A stretch of 26,050 nucleotides of DNA, from positions 1 to 26,050 of the forward strand of contig DCXP01000028.1 in the NCBI GenBank assembly GCA_002327725.1, written 5' to 3'. This DNA comes from Proteobacteria bacterium UBA2133 (lineage in GTDB: Bacteria; Pseudomonadota; Gammaproteobacteria; Arenicellales; UBA868). Below, piece by piece: positions 16,549 through 24,925 of the stretch. The notes beneath the pieces are model-generated. The model was not told the DNA's origin. It worked only from the letters and a program-made list of their open reading frames with translations, and did not search any database. How positions within the stretch are numbered: position 1 is the first letter of the stretch; each line of letters starts with the position of its first letter. The position numbers and the translations under genes are program-made.

Positions 16549-17538
16549 ATGCCCGAACCACCGGTACTTACCGTCGAGGGCCTCAAGACCTGGTTTCACA
16601 CCCGCGATGGCGTCGCAAAATCTGTTGACGGGGTGGATCTCAAAATATACCCGGGCGAGGTTCTCGGGATCGTTGGGGAATCCGGCTGCGGCAAGAGCGT
16701 ATCCGCGTTATCGATCATGCGACTGATTCCGCCGCCGGGAAAGATTGAAGCAGGCGAGATTCGGTTCAATGGCGAAGATCTTCTGTCGTTTTCAGCCGAC
16801 GATATGGCCAGGCTGCGCGGTGACCAGATTTCCATGATTTTCCAGGATCCCTCCTCTTCTCTTAATCCTGTGGTGCATGCAGGGAAGCAGATTGCGGAGG
16901 TTTACGAGATTCATCGGAAAAGCGCTGCTCAAGCCAATCAGGACAAAGCGATTGAAATGCTGACCAAGGTCGGAATTCCCGACCCCGGGAAACGCGCCCT
17001 TGCCTATCCGCATGAACTCTCTGGTGGGATGGCGCAACGTGTAATGATCGCGATGGCGCTGGCTTGCGAACCCCAACTGTTGATCGCAGACGAGCCTACC
17101 ACTGCGCTTGATGTCACGATCCAGTCACAGATTCTCCAACTCATCGGCGAACTCCAGGAGCAAACCCACGCTGCAGTGATCCTGATTACCCATGACCTCG
17201 GTGTCGTCGCACAGACGGCGGACCGCGTCGCGGTGATGTACGCCGGCGAGATCGTTGAGGAAGGCGCCGTGCAAACGCTTTTTGACAGCCCCCAGCACCC
17301 GTATACGCAGCAGCTACTGCGCTCGATTCCGATGCTGGGCGCGAACCAGGAGGAACTGGCCGTGATCCCCGGGAGAGTGCCAAGCCTCGTCGACCTGCCC
17401 AAAGGTTGCCGCTTCGCCGCCCGATGTGAAGCACGATCGAAGGCCGATTTACCAGCCTGTACGGCCCAGCGACCCACGCTTGCGCCTATTTCAACAGAGC
17501 ACAAGGTGCGCTGCTGGTTACATCGAGATCAGCCATGA
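16549..17538 (+). CDS. Dpp/Opp-type importer ATPase, DppD-like
   Basis: A 329-residue ABC ATPase. The ATG at 16549 begins MPEPPVLTVEGL, the family's usual start; an in-frame upstream extension to 16483 would overlap the permease gene and is rejected. Walker A is GESGCGKS, the Q-loop FQDPSSSLNPV, signature LSGGMAQRVMIAMAL, Walker B LLIADEPTTALD and switch THDLGVV. The C-terminal oligopeptide-transporter domain carries the four-Cys pattern (GCRFAARC, PAC, VRCW) typical of DppD/OppD. Its stop overlaps the next ATG by 4 bases. Confidence 0.94.
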   Translation: MPEPPVLTVEGLKTWFHTRDGVAKSVDGVDLKIYPGEVLGIVGESGCGKSVSALSIMRLIPPPGKIEAGEIRFNGEDLLSFSADDMARLRGDQISMIFQDPSSSLNPVVHAGKQIAEVYEIHRKSAAQANQDKAIEMLTKVGIPDPGKRALAYPHELSGGMAQRVMIAMALACEPQLLIADEPTTALDVTIQSQILQLIGELQEQTHAAVILITHDLGVVAQTADRVAVMYAGEIVEEGAVQTLFDSPQHPYTQQLLRSIPMLGANQEELAVIPGRVPSLVDLPKGCRFAARCEARSKADLPACTAQRPTLAPISTEHKVRCWLHRDQP

Positions 17539-18512
17539 CCGACCATCTGATTGAAGTTGATCGCCTGACAAAACGGTTTCCAGTGCACTCTGGCTTACTG
17601 CGGCGCCAGACAGGAGCGGTACAAGCCGTTAATGAGGTATCGTTGACTATACGTCGGGGCGAGACGCTGGGTCTCGTCGGTGAATCTGGATGCGGGAAAT
17701 CCACGCTGGGCCGCCTCATCATCCGCCTGATCGAGGCGACCTCGGGATCCGTGCTTTTTGATGGCCAGAATCTCACGCAGGCCTCGCGCGATGACCTCAG
17801 CAAACTGCGCCGAAGGATGCAGATCATTTTTCAGGATCCTTATTCTTCGCTGGATCCTCGCACACCGGTTGGCAATAGTGTTGCCGAAGGCTTGAAGGTC
17901 CATGGCAGCAGCGAAACCTCTGAACAGCACAAGCAGGTCGGGCAGATTCTTGAGCGGGTTGGCCTGCAACGCGCGCACGCCCAGCGCTTCCCTCACGAGT
18001 TCTCCGGCGGGCAGCGGCAGCGAATAGGCATTGCCAGGGCCCTGGTGCTGCAGCCCGATTTTGTGGTTTGCGATGAACCGGTCTCAGCACTTGATGTCTC
18101 AGTACAGGCTCAGGTCTTGAATCTCCTGCGCGAGCTGCAGCGCGATCTTGGACTGACGCTTTTATTCATCTCGCACAACCTCGCCGTCGTTGAGCACCTG
18201 AGTGACCGGGTCGCTGTGATGTACCTGGGCGAGATTGTTGAACTCACAGATCGCGACACTCTTTATCAGGATGCGCGGCACCCTTATACGCAAGCCCTGC
18301 TCTCGGCGGTTCCGGTCCCGGATCCGATGCGCCGCGGCAAGCAGACCATTCTGCAGGGAGATGTACCTAGCCCGCTGAACCCGCCCTCAGGCTGCAAGTT
18401 CCATCCACGGTGCCCGGTTGCCAGGAAAACCTGCTTGAGCACGGCTCCAGAACTGCGGGATATCGACGGATCCGGCCAGCATCAGGTCTCCTGCCACACG
18501 GTAAACACCTGA
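17535..18512 (+). CDS. Dpp/Opp-type importer ATPase, DppF-like
   Basis: A 325-residue second ATPase of the importer. Walker A is GESGCGKST, the Q-loop FQDPYSSLDPR, signature FSGGQRQRIGIARAL, Walker B FVVCDEPVSALD and switch His SHNLAVVEHL. The oligopeptide C-terminal extension has GCKFHPRC and a later Cys pair. The N-terminal linker (HSGLLRRQTGAVQAVNEVSL) is the DppF/OppF type. It is translationally coupled to the DppD-like gene through an ATGA overlap and closes the five-gene operon. Confidence 0.94.
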   Translation: MTDHLIEVDRLTKRFPVHSGLLRRQTGAVQAVNEVSLTIRRGETLGLVGESGCGKSTLGRLIIRLIEATSGSVLFDGQNLTQASRDDLSKLRRRMQIIFQDPYSSLDPRTPVGNSVAEGLKVHGSSETSEQHKQVGQILERVGLQRAHAQRFPHEFSGGQRQRIGIARALVLQPDFVVCDEPVSALDVSVQAQVLNLLRELQRDLGLTLLFISHNLAVVEHLSDRVAVMYLGEIVELTDRDTLYQDARHPYTQALLSAVPVPDPMRRGKQTILQGDVPSPLNPPSGCKFHPRCPVARKTCLSTAPELRDIDGSGQHQVSCHTVNT

Positions 18513-18630
18513 GCGCGTAGCGGGAGAGTCAACCGGCCCTTCCGCCGGGAGATGCCCGGCTAGTTGATTTGCAACGAAGAAAAATCCGGAGTCTTCACAG
18601 CGCAGCCGATATAGTCCGGACCTCCCGAAG

Positions 18631-18852
18631 CAACTGCAGCGCGACCTCGGACTGACCTATCTTTTCATTACCCATGACCTTGCCGTGGTCCGGGCGATGC
18701 CGCACCGGATCGGGGTGCTCAAATCAGGCAGGCTGGTAGAAGAACAGGATACGGTCGAGCTGATTGCGTCACCACAGTCCGAGCACCCGCGTATGCTGAT
18801 CCGCTCTGCCCCGCGGATTCGCGAACACGGGGACGTGTCCACTAAGCCGTAG
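18631..18852 (+). pseudogene. C-terminal remnant of an oligopeptide-type ABC ATPase
   Basis: A 73-codon frame reads QLQRDLGLTYLFITHDLAVV, then PHRIGVLKSGRLVEEQDTVE and HPRMLIRSAP, ending in TAG. This is the part of a DppF/GsiA-type ATPase from just after Walker B through the switch His to the end of the nucleotide-binding domain. Walker A, signature and Walker B are absent and there is no start. It shares QRDLGLT with the DppF-like protein 118 bases upstream but diverges after it, so it is a different paralogue rather than a fresh tandem copy. It suggests a deletion that removed most of a second importer gene. Confidence 0.78.
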
Positions 18853-18912
18853 CGAAAGCAGTGTATAGTTTGAAGCCGAGGCCTTTTGGCTAAAGTATCC
18901 CTCATTTCAGAG

Positions 18913-20742
18913 ATGACCGACCCCAAACCCAGACGCAAACTCGCTGCGATCCTCGCCGCCGATGTGGTCAACTTCAGCGCGATGATGGGTGATGATGAAG
19001 ACCGCACCTTAAAAAACCTCAAGGCCTGCCGGGCGCTGACCGACGAGTGCATCACCGCCAACCACGGCCGGATCTTCGGCAGTGCAGGCGATTCCATCAT
19101 TGCCGAGTTTGCAAGCCCGGTGGATGCCGTGGTCGCCGCCACCGAGTTTCAGCGAAGTCTCAAGCAGCGCAACGACGGCGTTTCTGCGGATGACCGGATG
19201 CAGTTCCGGGTCGGTCTTAATCTCGGTGATGTCATCGTCGAGGGAGACAATCTTTACGGCGACGGCGTCAATGTCGCCGCAAGGCTCGAAGCGCTGGCCG
19301 AGCCCGGCGGCATCTCCTTATCCGGCAAGTTTCACGAGGAAGTCTGCAGGAAACTCGACATTACCTTTGTCTCCACCGGCGAGCAGGAGATGAAGAACAT
19401 CCGCAGCCCGGTCGATACCTACAAGATCGAGATCTCCACCCTCGCCGAGATGGCAGCCTCTTCCGATGCAGAGACAGCCCCGGCAGAGACTCCAGCAGTA
19501 GCAGCTCCATCCGAGGCGGCAGAAAACAAACCCCCGGCGATCGCGGTGCTGCCCTTCGCCAACATGAGCGGTGATCCCGAGCAGGACTTTTTTGTCGACG
19601 GCATCACCGAGGACATCATCACCAATCTTTCGTTATGGCGAAACTTCCCAGTCATCTCGCGCAACTCGAGCTTTACCTACAAAGACAAGAGTGTGAACCT
19701 CAAGGACGTCGCCCAGGAGCTCGGGGTGCGTTATATCGTTGAGGGCAGTGTCCGCAAGGGCGGCCAACGGGTACGGATCACGGCACAGCTGATTGATGCA
19801 GAGCAGGATCATCACCTGTGGTCGCAGAAATGGGACCGCAACCTCGAAGATATCTTTGAGGTGCAGGATGAAGTTTCTACCTCGATCGCGGCCCAGGTAA
19901 ATCCGACCTTGGGCAGTTATGAAAGGGAGCGTATCGAACGGTCAAAGCCCGACAACTACAGTGCGTGGGAGTACTACCTTCGCTCTCTCCAGATGTTCAA
20001 TGACCGCCACTCGAGCGATGGTGAAGACGAAAATCTCGCCGAATCCAGAAGGCTCTGTGAAAAGGCGCTGGAATTGGATCCGAATTTTTCGCTCGCATAC
20101 TCCATGCTTGCGAATATCTGTCACTGGGAACTGATGCATTTCACTCGGGATAACTCTGACGAGATTCTGGACGAGATGCATGAACTTGCGAAGAAATCTG
20201 CCGAACTCGATCCCCAGAATCCGATGGCGGCCCTGATGATCTCTTCTTATTACTTTTTTACCGGCAACTTTTCACAGTCTGCAAAATATGCCGAAAAATC
20301 ACTCGAACTGAACCCAAGTTCGCCCGAAGCCTATGGACGGGCGGCTGGCGCCATGATTCATGTTGGAGAGTATGAAAAGCCTGAGGAGTATCTGCGCAAA
20401 TCAGTGGAAATCAACCCGATCGATCCCAAGTTGATGGATCGCAAAGCCAACTACTTTTTTATTTACCTGGGGATGCAGGATTATCAAAAGGCATATGACC
20501 TGATCGAAGAGGTCATCGCCGAGTTACCCAACTCGGGAATGTATCGGGGCTTTAAAGCCGCTGTCATGGGGTATCTCGACAAAGGTGAAGAAGCCAAACA
20601 GGCGCTCGGTGACTATCTTGCGCTTCGACCCAACCTGAAGACCCGCGAAGACTTCAGGAAGATCTTTGTTCCCAACTCGGCGCTCGCCGATATCTTGATA
20701 GAAGGCCTGATCAGAGCAGGCTGGGAGCCTGAAGGCGGATAG
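18913..20742 (+). CDS. Class III nucleotide cyclase with TolB-like domain and TPR repeats
   Basis: A 609-residue protein from the ATG at 18913; a TTG at 18886 would add nine residues. The N-terminal class III cyclase domain (about 8-180) keeps the metal-binding Asp in AADVVNFS (17) and GSAGDSI (60) and the catalytic/substrate block YGDGVNVAARLEAL (Asn120, Arg124), so it is probably active on ATP or GTP. An Ala/Glu-rich linker leads to a TolB/FlgO-like domain starting at about 213 (AIAVLPFANMSGDPEQDFF; includes YIVEGSVRKGGQRVRITAQL). TPR repeats occupy about 350-590 (for example KALELDPNFSLAYSMLANIC and AEKSLELNPSSPEAYGRAAG). No transmembrane helix was seen, so it is likely cytoplasmic. Its partner signals are unknown. 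Confidence 0.9.
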   Translation: MTDPKPRRKLAAILAADVVNFSAMMGDDEDRTLKNLKACRALTDECITANHGRIFGSAGDSIIAEFASPVDAVVAATEFQRSLKQRNDGVSADDRMQFRVGLNLGDVIVEGDNLYGDGVNVAARLEALAEPGGISLSGKFHEEVCRKLDITFVSTGEQEMKNIRSPVDTYKIEISTLAEMAASSDAETAPAETPAVAAPSEAAENKPPAIAVLPFANMSGDPEQDFFVDGITEDIITNLSLWRNFPVISRNSSFTYKDKSVNLKDVAQELGVRYIVEGSVRKGGQRVRITAQLIDAEQDHHLWSQKWDRNLEDIFEVQDEVSTSIAAQVNPTLGSYERERIERSKPDNYSAWEYYLRSLQMFNDRHSSDGEDENLAESRRLCEKALELDPNFSLAYSMLANICHWELMHFTRDNSDEILDEMHELAKKSAELDPQNPMAALMISSYYFFTGNFSQSAKYAEKSLELNPSSPEAYGRAAGAMIHVGEYEKPEEYLRKSVEINPIDPKLMDRKANYFFIYLGMQDYQKAYDLIEEVIAELPNSGMYRGFKAAVMGYLDKGEEAKQALGDYLALRPNLKTREDFRKIFVPNSALADILIEGLIRAGWEPEGG

Positions 20743-20890
20743 GGCTCGCCTCTTTGGAGTCTGCTTCATTGGGGCCCGCAGGATTTGCTCCTGTCCAACT
20801 TGTGCGGTTGGGTGATAGATTTAGGATTGGACTATCGGGTAGCTGCTGTATCGGTTGCTTTTTTTAATACCAGAGATATAGGAGAAAGAC

Positions 20891-21178
20891 ATGTCGAAAG
20901 GTTATCTCGTCGCACACATCAGTGTTCATGACAAAGAAGGGTTCCAGAAGTTCGTGGAAATGGCAACTCCTGTTATCGGTGAGTATGGCGGCAAGGTGCT
21001 TGCTCGCGAACCTGCTCCGGACGTACGGGAGGGGAAGGCTCTGGGACTTTGCATCGTGATTGAGTTCGAAAGTATCGAGCAAGCGCGCGCATTCTACGAA
21101 TCAGAGCAATATACCGCTGCACGAATCGTTCGGGAGGCGGCATCGGATACCCACCTCGTACTGATCGAGGGTCCTTAA
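20891..21178 (+). CDS. DUF1330 family protein
   Basis: A 95-residue protein with AGGAG upstream of the ATG. It matches DUF1330, a small dimeric alpha+beta barrel family. It opens KGYLVAHISVHDKEGFQKFV, then YGGKVLAREPAPDVREG and the helix SIEQARAFYESEQYTAARIV. The biochemical function of the family is not established. It stands between the cyclase and hydrolase genes without close spacing to either. Confidence 0.9.
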   Translation: MSKGYLVAHISVHDKEGFQKFVEMATPVIGEYGGKVLAREPAPDVREGKALGLCIVIEFESIEQARAFYESEQYTAARIVREAASDTHLVLIEGP

Positions 21179-21213
21179 AAAGGGCCGGGAACAAGCCCAG
21201 AACCGCTAAACAC

Positions 21214-21348
21214 ATGGCCATCTTCGGCGGCGTCACCTATCTTTTCGACGTCGGTTACGGAGTCGGAAAAGCAGGCCTCGACCGACTCACGGCAGACGAG
21301 GCCAACGGATGTGTTGACGCGGTGTACGCAATGGAGCGCGTCAATTAA
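21214..21348 (+). CDS. Small hypothetical protein (44 residues)
   Basis: ATG to TAA encodes MAIFGGVTYLFDVGYGVGKA followed by an acidic helical half (GLDRLTADEANGCVDAVYAM...). There is no ribosome-binding site of note and no family recognised. It could be a real small protein, the tail of a lost gene, or chance. It is the only candidate in the 320-base stretch between the DUF1330 and hydrolase genes. Confidence 0.25.
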   Translation: MAIFGGVTYLFDVGYGVGKAGLDRLTADEANGCVDAVYAMERVN

Positions 21349-21500
21349 TCGGTAACGCCCTCTCCTTTTGCGAGTCGCCAGCACATGGCAAACCGGCTCC
21401 TGATCCACCATCCACCGATCACTTAACACGGGCTGATGGTATGCTGTGTGTCAGGTTCTGAGCATTTGCCACGGAGAGCGGCAAAAGCGCTACCCCGTCG

Positions 21501-22253
21501 ATGACAAAGGCCAACCGGCAACAGGTCCATACCCTGCGAAGTCCGCCGGGGTGGTGCTTGCTTTTGGGTCTTGCCGCAGGGCTCGCGACACACGCGGATG
21601 CCGGGACTATTGAACGGATCAGCGTTTCCTCCGGTCAATATCAACTCCAAGGCAGTCTCTGTATACCCGCCGGCAAAGGGCCTTTCCCGGCTGTCGTGTA
21701 TCACCACGGCGGCCTTGGACGGCGGATCGGCGGCGCCCCCGAAGACACCTGCAGCGCGCTGGCCGCTAACAGCTTCGTTGGGATTGCGCTCATCCGGCGC
21801 CCCACCCGGCCCTTGACCGGTCATCTGGATGATGCCAACGCGGCGGTTGACTATGTCAAAAAACTGCCCGGCGTTGACCCTCAACGCATCGGCGTGATCG
21901 GTTTTTCCAGGGGCGCTTTATTGACCTGGCAGCAGGCGGCCGGGCGCCGAGACCTCTCGGCAGTCGTTATCATGGCCCCGGCGGTAAATTCTGCGCTCAG
22001 CCTTAAGGATGCATCCCGAATTAATGTACCGGTGTTCGTCCTCGTAGCGGAAAACGATACGGGATCAAAATACACTCGAAACCGCGATACTCTCCGCTTC
22101 ACTCAGCGACTCATCGGTGCACTTGAGCAGGCGGGCCGTGATGTTCGCACCATCATTTATCCCGCCTATCAACCCGAAGGGCATTCACTGTTTTTCAAGG
22201 TTCGAAAGCAATACTGGACCGATGTCATCCGGTTTCTGAAATCCACGCTCTAG
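21501..22253 (+). CDS. Exported alpha/beta hydrolase (dienelactone hydrolase-like)
   Basis: A 250-residue protein. Residues about 17-35 (GWCLLLGLAAGLATHADAG) form a signal peptide, so the enzyme acts outside the cytoplasm. The catalytic triad is visible: nucleophile Ser in IGFSRGA (about 145-151), acid in VLVAENDTGS, and His in EGHSLFF. HHGG near residue 70 forms the oxyanion region. The length and the order of elements fit the dienelactone hydrolase/acetyl-xylan-esterase-like group; the substrate is unknown. A GTG-started sulfatase remnant begins 17 bases after its stop. Confidence 0.85.
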   Translation: MTKANRQQVHTLRSPPGWCLLLGLAAGLATHADAGTIERISVSSGQYQLQGSLCIPAGKGPFPAVVYHHGGLGRRIGGAPEDTCSALAANSFVGIALIRRPTRPLTGHLDDANAAVDYVKKLPGVDPQRIGVIGFSRGALLTWQQAAGRRDLSAVVIMAPAVNSALSLKDASRINVPVFVLVAENDTGSKYTRNRDTLRFTQRLIGALEQAGRDVRTIIYPAYQPEGHSLFFKVRKQYWTDVIRFLKSTL

Positions 22254-22599
22254 AGCGAGAGCCGGATACGTGTGCAACAATCTCGGTGAACTCGCTGTGC
22301 TGCAGAGCAAGCAGTTGCTGCCCGAAGGCTCACACCAGATTGCCGTGGCTATCGATTACGACGGAAACGGCCTTGGCCAAGGTGCCAACGTGTCACTTGA
22401 GGTAAACGGGAGATCAGTCGCCAGTGCACGCCTGGAAACCACTGTCCTTTCTCGGTTTTCATTCGATGAAGGTGCGGACATTACCAAGGATCGCGCCACT
22501 CCCGTGCTCATGCGGAATATCGGTCCTGAGCGGCATAGCGCCTCTACTGGTGACCTCGCGCATGTGACTATCGAAGTCCAAGAAGGCAATGGACTTTAG
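22254..22599 (+). pseudogene. C-terminal remnant of an arylsulfatase
   Basis: The frame reads GYVCNNLGELAVLQSKQLLP, then EGSHQIAVAIDYDGNGLGQG, ANVSLEVNGRSVASARLETT and FSFDEGADITKDRATPV to a TAG. This is the C-terminal beta domain that closes type I arylsulfatases: YN-x-LG, LP-x-G-x-H, DYDG-x-GLG-x-G, VNG, then F-x-DEG-x-D. The whole catalytic domain, including the Cys/Ser that becomes formylglycine, is missing. A GTG at 22270 could open it, but the fragment has no catalytic part. The break lies at the end of the hydrolase gene, so that gene or an insertion probably replaced the rest. Confidence 0.75.
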
Positions 22600-22621
22600 A
22601 ATTCCAACTCGGTGATGGGGA

Positions 22622-23644
22622 TCAGATAGCGCTCGCGGGAATACGCCTGCCGACCCAGCGCTTCCAGATCGGTGATATGAGGCAGGGCCACCAGCAGGCG
22701 TAGTACCCCGCGGGAAGCTCGGGCGCGCCCGGGTGCGGGCGGAGTTGCCAGAACGGAACACTTGCCGTGAGATGATGATGCGAGTGGCGCGTCAGTTCGA
22801 GCAAGGACCATCGCGACCACCTCGCCTCGGTATTCCAGGAGTGCATTCCGGTCTGGCGCTCGTCGAGTGCACGCCTTAGCCCCCAGTGGCGAATGTAGTT
22901 CACGTATTCCAGAGTAAGGATCGCGATCGCTGACAGCATCAGCCAGCCGACCGCCATGACTTCGCCGTGAGGTAGTGCCAGCATAGCTGCCAAAGCCGCC
23001 GCTTGAATCGCCAGCCATTGATACGACGGGTTGCTGATGCCTGTGCGGCCCTTCCTGGCGTGGATTCTCGCTGAAGAAAGGAACTGAGCCGGGATGGTCC
23101 TGATCCAGAATGACCAAAGCCCCTCTTTCTCGGTGGCGCTTGCGGGATCGTTCTGGGTTGCCACCCATTTGTGGTGGTTGCGATTGTGCTCTGTGGTGAA
23201 GTGGGAGTAGTGCACACTGAACAGCATGAGCCTCGCCAGCCTCCAGCCGGGGCTTGTTGGCTTTTTGTGACCCAACTCATGCGCTGGCACTATCGCTGAA
23301 GCCGCAGCCGAAAGGCCAGTCGACAGTGCCGCGGTAACGAACCACAGCGATACGGATGCCTCCAGGTAGGCGAATCTGAAAAAGGAGGCGAGGACGATGA
23401 AATGAACGACACCATGCACCCAGAGCAGGATCTCGAAGGGAAGTCCTGACGCTCTGGGTGGGCGAGGCTCCTTGGATTCGCCCATCAGGATATCCAGCAC
23501 GGGTCCCACGGCCCACACGAATACGACTCCCATCGCGGTGTAAGCCCCGCCCAGCAGGTTACCCCCGATAACGAGCATCGGGGTCACCAAGCCCAATAGG
23601 TATACCGCCCAGGGCTCCGGTCTGAGATCGGCCGACTCACTCAT
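22622..23644 (-). CDS. AlkB-like integral-membrane di-iron alkane hydroxylase family protein
   Basis: A 340-residue membrane fatty-acid-desaturase/AlkB-superfamily protein with about six hydrophobic helices. The histidine boxes match AlkB: HELGHKK (122-128), HYSHFTTEHNRNHHKW (145-160, box 2 EHNRNHH), then NYIRHWGL (249-256), HSW (268-270) and LTRHSHHHLT with FWQLR (284-302). AlkB enzymes insert oxygen into terminal C-H bonds using rubredoxin electrons. The usual NY-x-EHYGL is NYIRHWGL here (Glu to Arg, Tyr to Trp), so the substrate or activity may differ. No rubredoxin or rubredoxin reductase gene is nearby. There is no strong ribosome-binding site. Confidence 0.85.
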   Translation of the reverse strand: MSESADLRPEPWAVYLLGLVTPMLVIGGNLLGGAYTAMGVVFVWAVGPVLDILMGESKEPRPPRASGLPFEILLWVHGVVHFIVLASFFRFAYLEASVSLWFVTAALSTGLSAAASAIVPAHELGHKKPTSPGWRLARLMLFSVHYSHFTTEHNRNHHKWVATQNDPASATEKEGLWSFWIRTIPAQFLSSARIHARKGRTGISNPSYQWLAIQAAALAAMLALPHGEVMAVGWLMLSAIAILTLEYVNYIRHWGLRRALDERQTGMHSWNTEARWSRWSLLELTRHSHHHLTASVPFWQLRPHPGAPELPAGYYACWWPCLISPIWKRWVGRRIPASAI

Positions 23645-23967
23645 ACAAAGATTCTATCTGACTGTAGTCGTGGCGATTTTGGAGTCCGTCAATGCACTGT
23701 GCAGTATACGGCTATTTCTTCATCGTCAATGACAGGGGTGAATGTGGGGCTTTCTACCGTCACATACGATGACCTCTCTCAGGCACTCCATTGACTACAC
23801 CGCTACTGAAGGGTCTACGCTGGGAAAAGTCGCAACGGTCATAGTGAACATCATTTTGGTACCCGGACGGAGCAGATCAAACACTCATCAAAAGATTTGC
23901 AGTTATGCCGCCAGTCTGACCTAGAATACAGCGCGCTGAAAAAGACCAGGACAAGGTAACCGGCACA
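23645..23967. other. Divergent promoter region between AlkB-like and EamA genes
   Basis: This region serves both divergent genes. On the plus strand TAGAAT (23922-23927) is a good -10 about 40 bases before the EamA start, with TTGCAG (23897-23902) as a candidate -35 at a long 19-base spacing. On the minus strand another TAGAAT lies a few bases before the AlkB-like ATG, which would give a leaderless or near-leaderless transcript. No gene was recognised. Confidence 0.35.
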
Positions 23968-24852
23968 ATGATGCCCCCAAGTACACTGCGCGGAATCATT
24001 CTGATCATGATCAGCATGGTCATTGCGGCATTTGCCGGAGCGATCATGAAACTGCTGGGCGAGCAGATCCCTGCCTATCTGGTCGCCTGGTTTCGATTCC
24101 TTGGAATGAGCCTGCTGTTGCTGCCCTATCTGGTGCGGCGCTTTGGCATCTCCGGACTGATGCCCGCCCGCCCATGGATGCAGTTGATCCGCGGCCTGGC
24201 AATGGCCGGTGCCACTACCCTTTTCGTTTTTGGCTCCCGCACCGTCGACTATGCGGACGCAATCGCGATTCTCTACGCCTACCCTTTTCTGTTGGTTATC
24301 ATGGCCGTTCTGTTTCTTAACGAACGGGCCGGCTGGCCAGTGTGGATTGGCGTCACCAGTGGTTTTGTGGGTGTTCTGCTGGTGATTCGACCCGAGTTTG
24401 AGGAGATCAACACGGGCGCAGTATTGATATTCCTCTGCGCTGTCGTTGTCAGCATCCAACTGGTACTGAGTCGTCGGCTGGGTGCAGTCTCTCCGCCGCT
24501 GATCACAGCATTCACTGGCGCAGTTTGCGCGACAATTGCTCTGACATTATTTCTCCCGGGTAACTGGGAGCGAATACCGGATTCAGCGTGGCTCTACATT
24601 TGCCTTCTGATTCTCTCCGGCACGATTAACCAGGTTTTGCTGGTATACGCCTTCGCCGATTCTGATGCATCGACCCTTGCACCATTTACCTACGTCGAGA
24701 TTGTGGCGGCGGTCACGTTCGGGTACCTCTTCTTCAGCACCCTGCCCTCTCTTCTTTCCTGGATCGGGATTGCGCTGATTGCAGCGAGCGGACTTTATGT
24801 AGCTCGCGCTCGACAGATTGCGATTATTCCGCGTCGCGTGCCAAAGATCTGA
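23968..24852 (+). CDS. EamA/DMT-superfamily transporter
   Basis: A 294-residue inner-membrane protein with ten predicted helices arranged as two EamA repeats (about 8-137 and 150-278). Family features are the opening MISMVIAAFAGAIMKLLG, FRFLGMSLLLLPYL, ALYAYPFLLVIMAVLFLNER-type segment (YAYPFLLVIMAVLFLNERAG here) and the second-repeat TLAPFTYVEIVAAVTFGYLF. Such proteins export amino acids, nucleosides or other metabolites; the substrate cannot be read from sequence. The ATG at 23968 follows a weak AAGG; a second ATG is adjacent at 23971. Confidence 0.92.
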   Translation: MMPPSTLRGIILIMISMVIAAFAGAIMKLLGEQIPAYLVAWFRFLGMSLLLLPYLVRRFGISGLMPARPWMQLIRGLAMAGATTLFVFGSRTVDYADAIAILYAYPFLLVIMAVLFLNERAGWPVWIGVTSGFVGVLLVIRPEFEEINTGAVLIFLCAVVVSIQLVLSRRLGAVSPPLITAFTGAVCATIALTLFLPGNWERIPDSAWLYICLLILSGTINQVLLVYAFADSDASTLAPFTYVEIVAAVTFGYLFFSTLPSLLSWIGIALIAASGLYVARARQIAIIPRRVPKI

Positions 24853-24925
24853 GACGATTTAAAATCAGGAGTCTGGAAGTTGGACGAAGACCCGTTTGAA
24901 AAAACTCTCTCGAGGGCATGAGGTA

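Noticed and set aside
18529..18567. Interrupted inverted repeat (TCAACCGG ... CCGGCTAGTTGA) just after the importer operon as a terminator.
   Set aside because: The stem is imperfect with bulges and there is no T-run after it; possible structure but not supportable as a terminator.
20770..20781. TGGGGCCCGCAG repeats exactly the start of the orphan tRNA half at 24926, in the same orientation; could be a second att copy flanking 20.8-24.9 kb.
   Set aside because: Similarity fades after 12 bases, the T-arm geometry does not fit, and several 12-base repeats are expected by chance in 26 kb.
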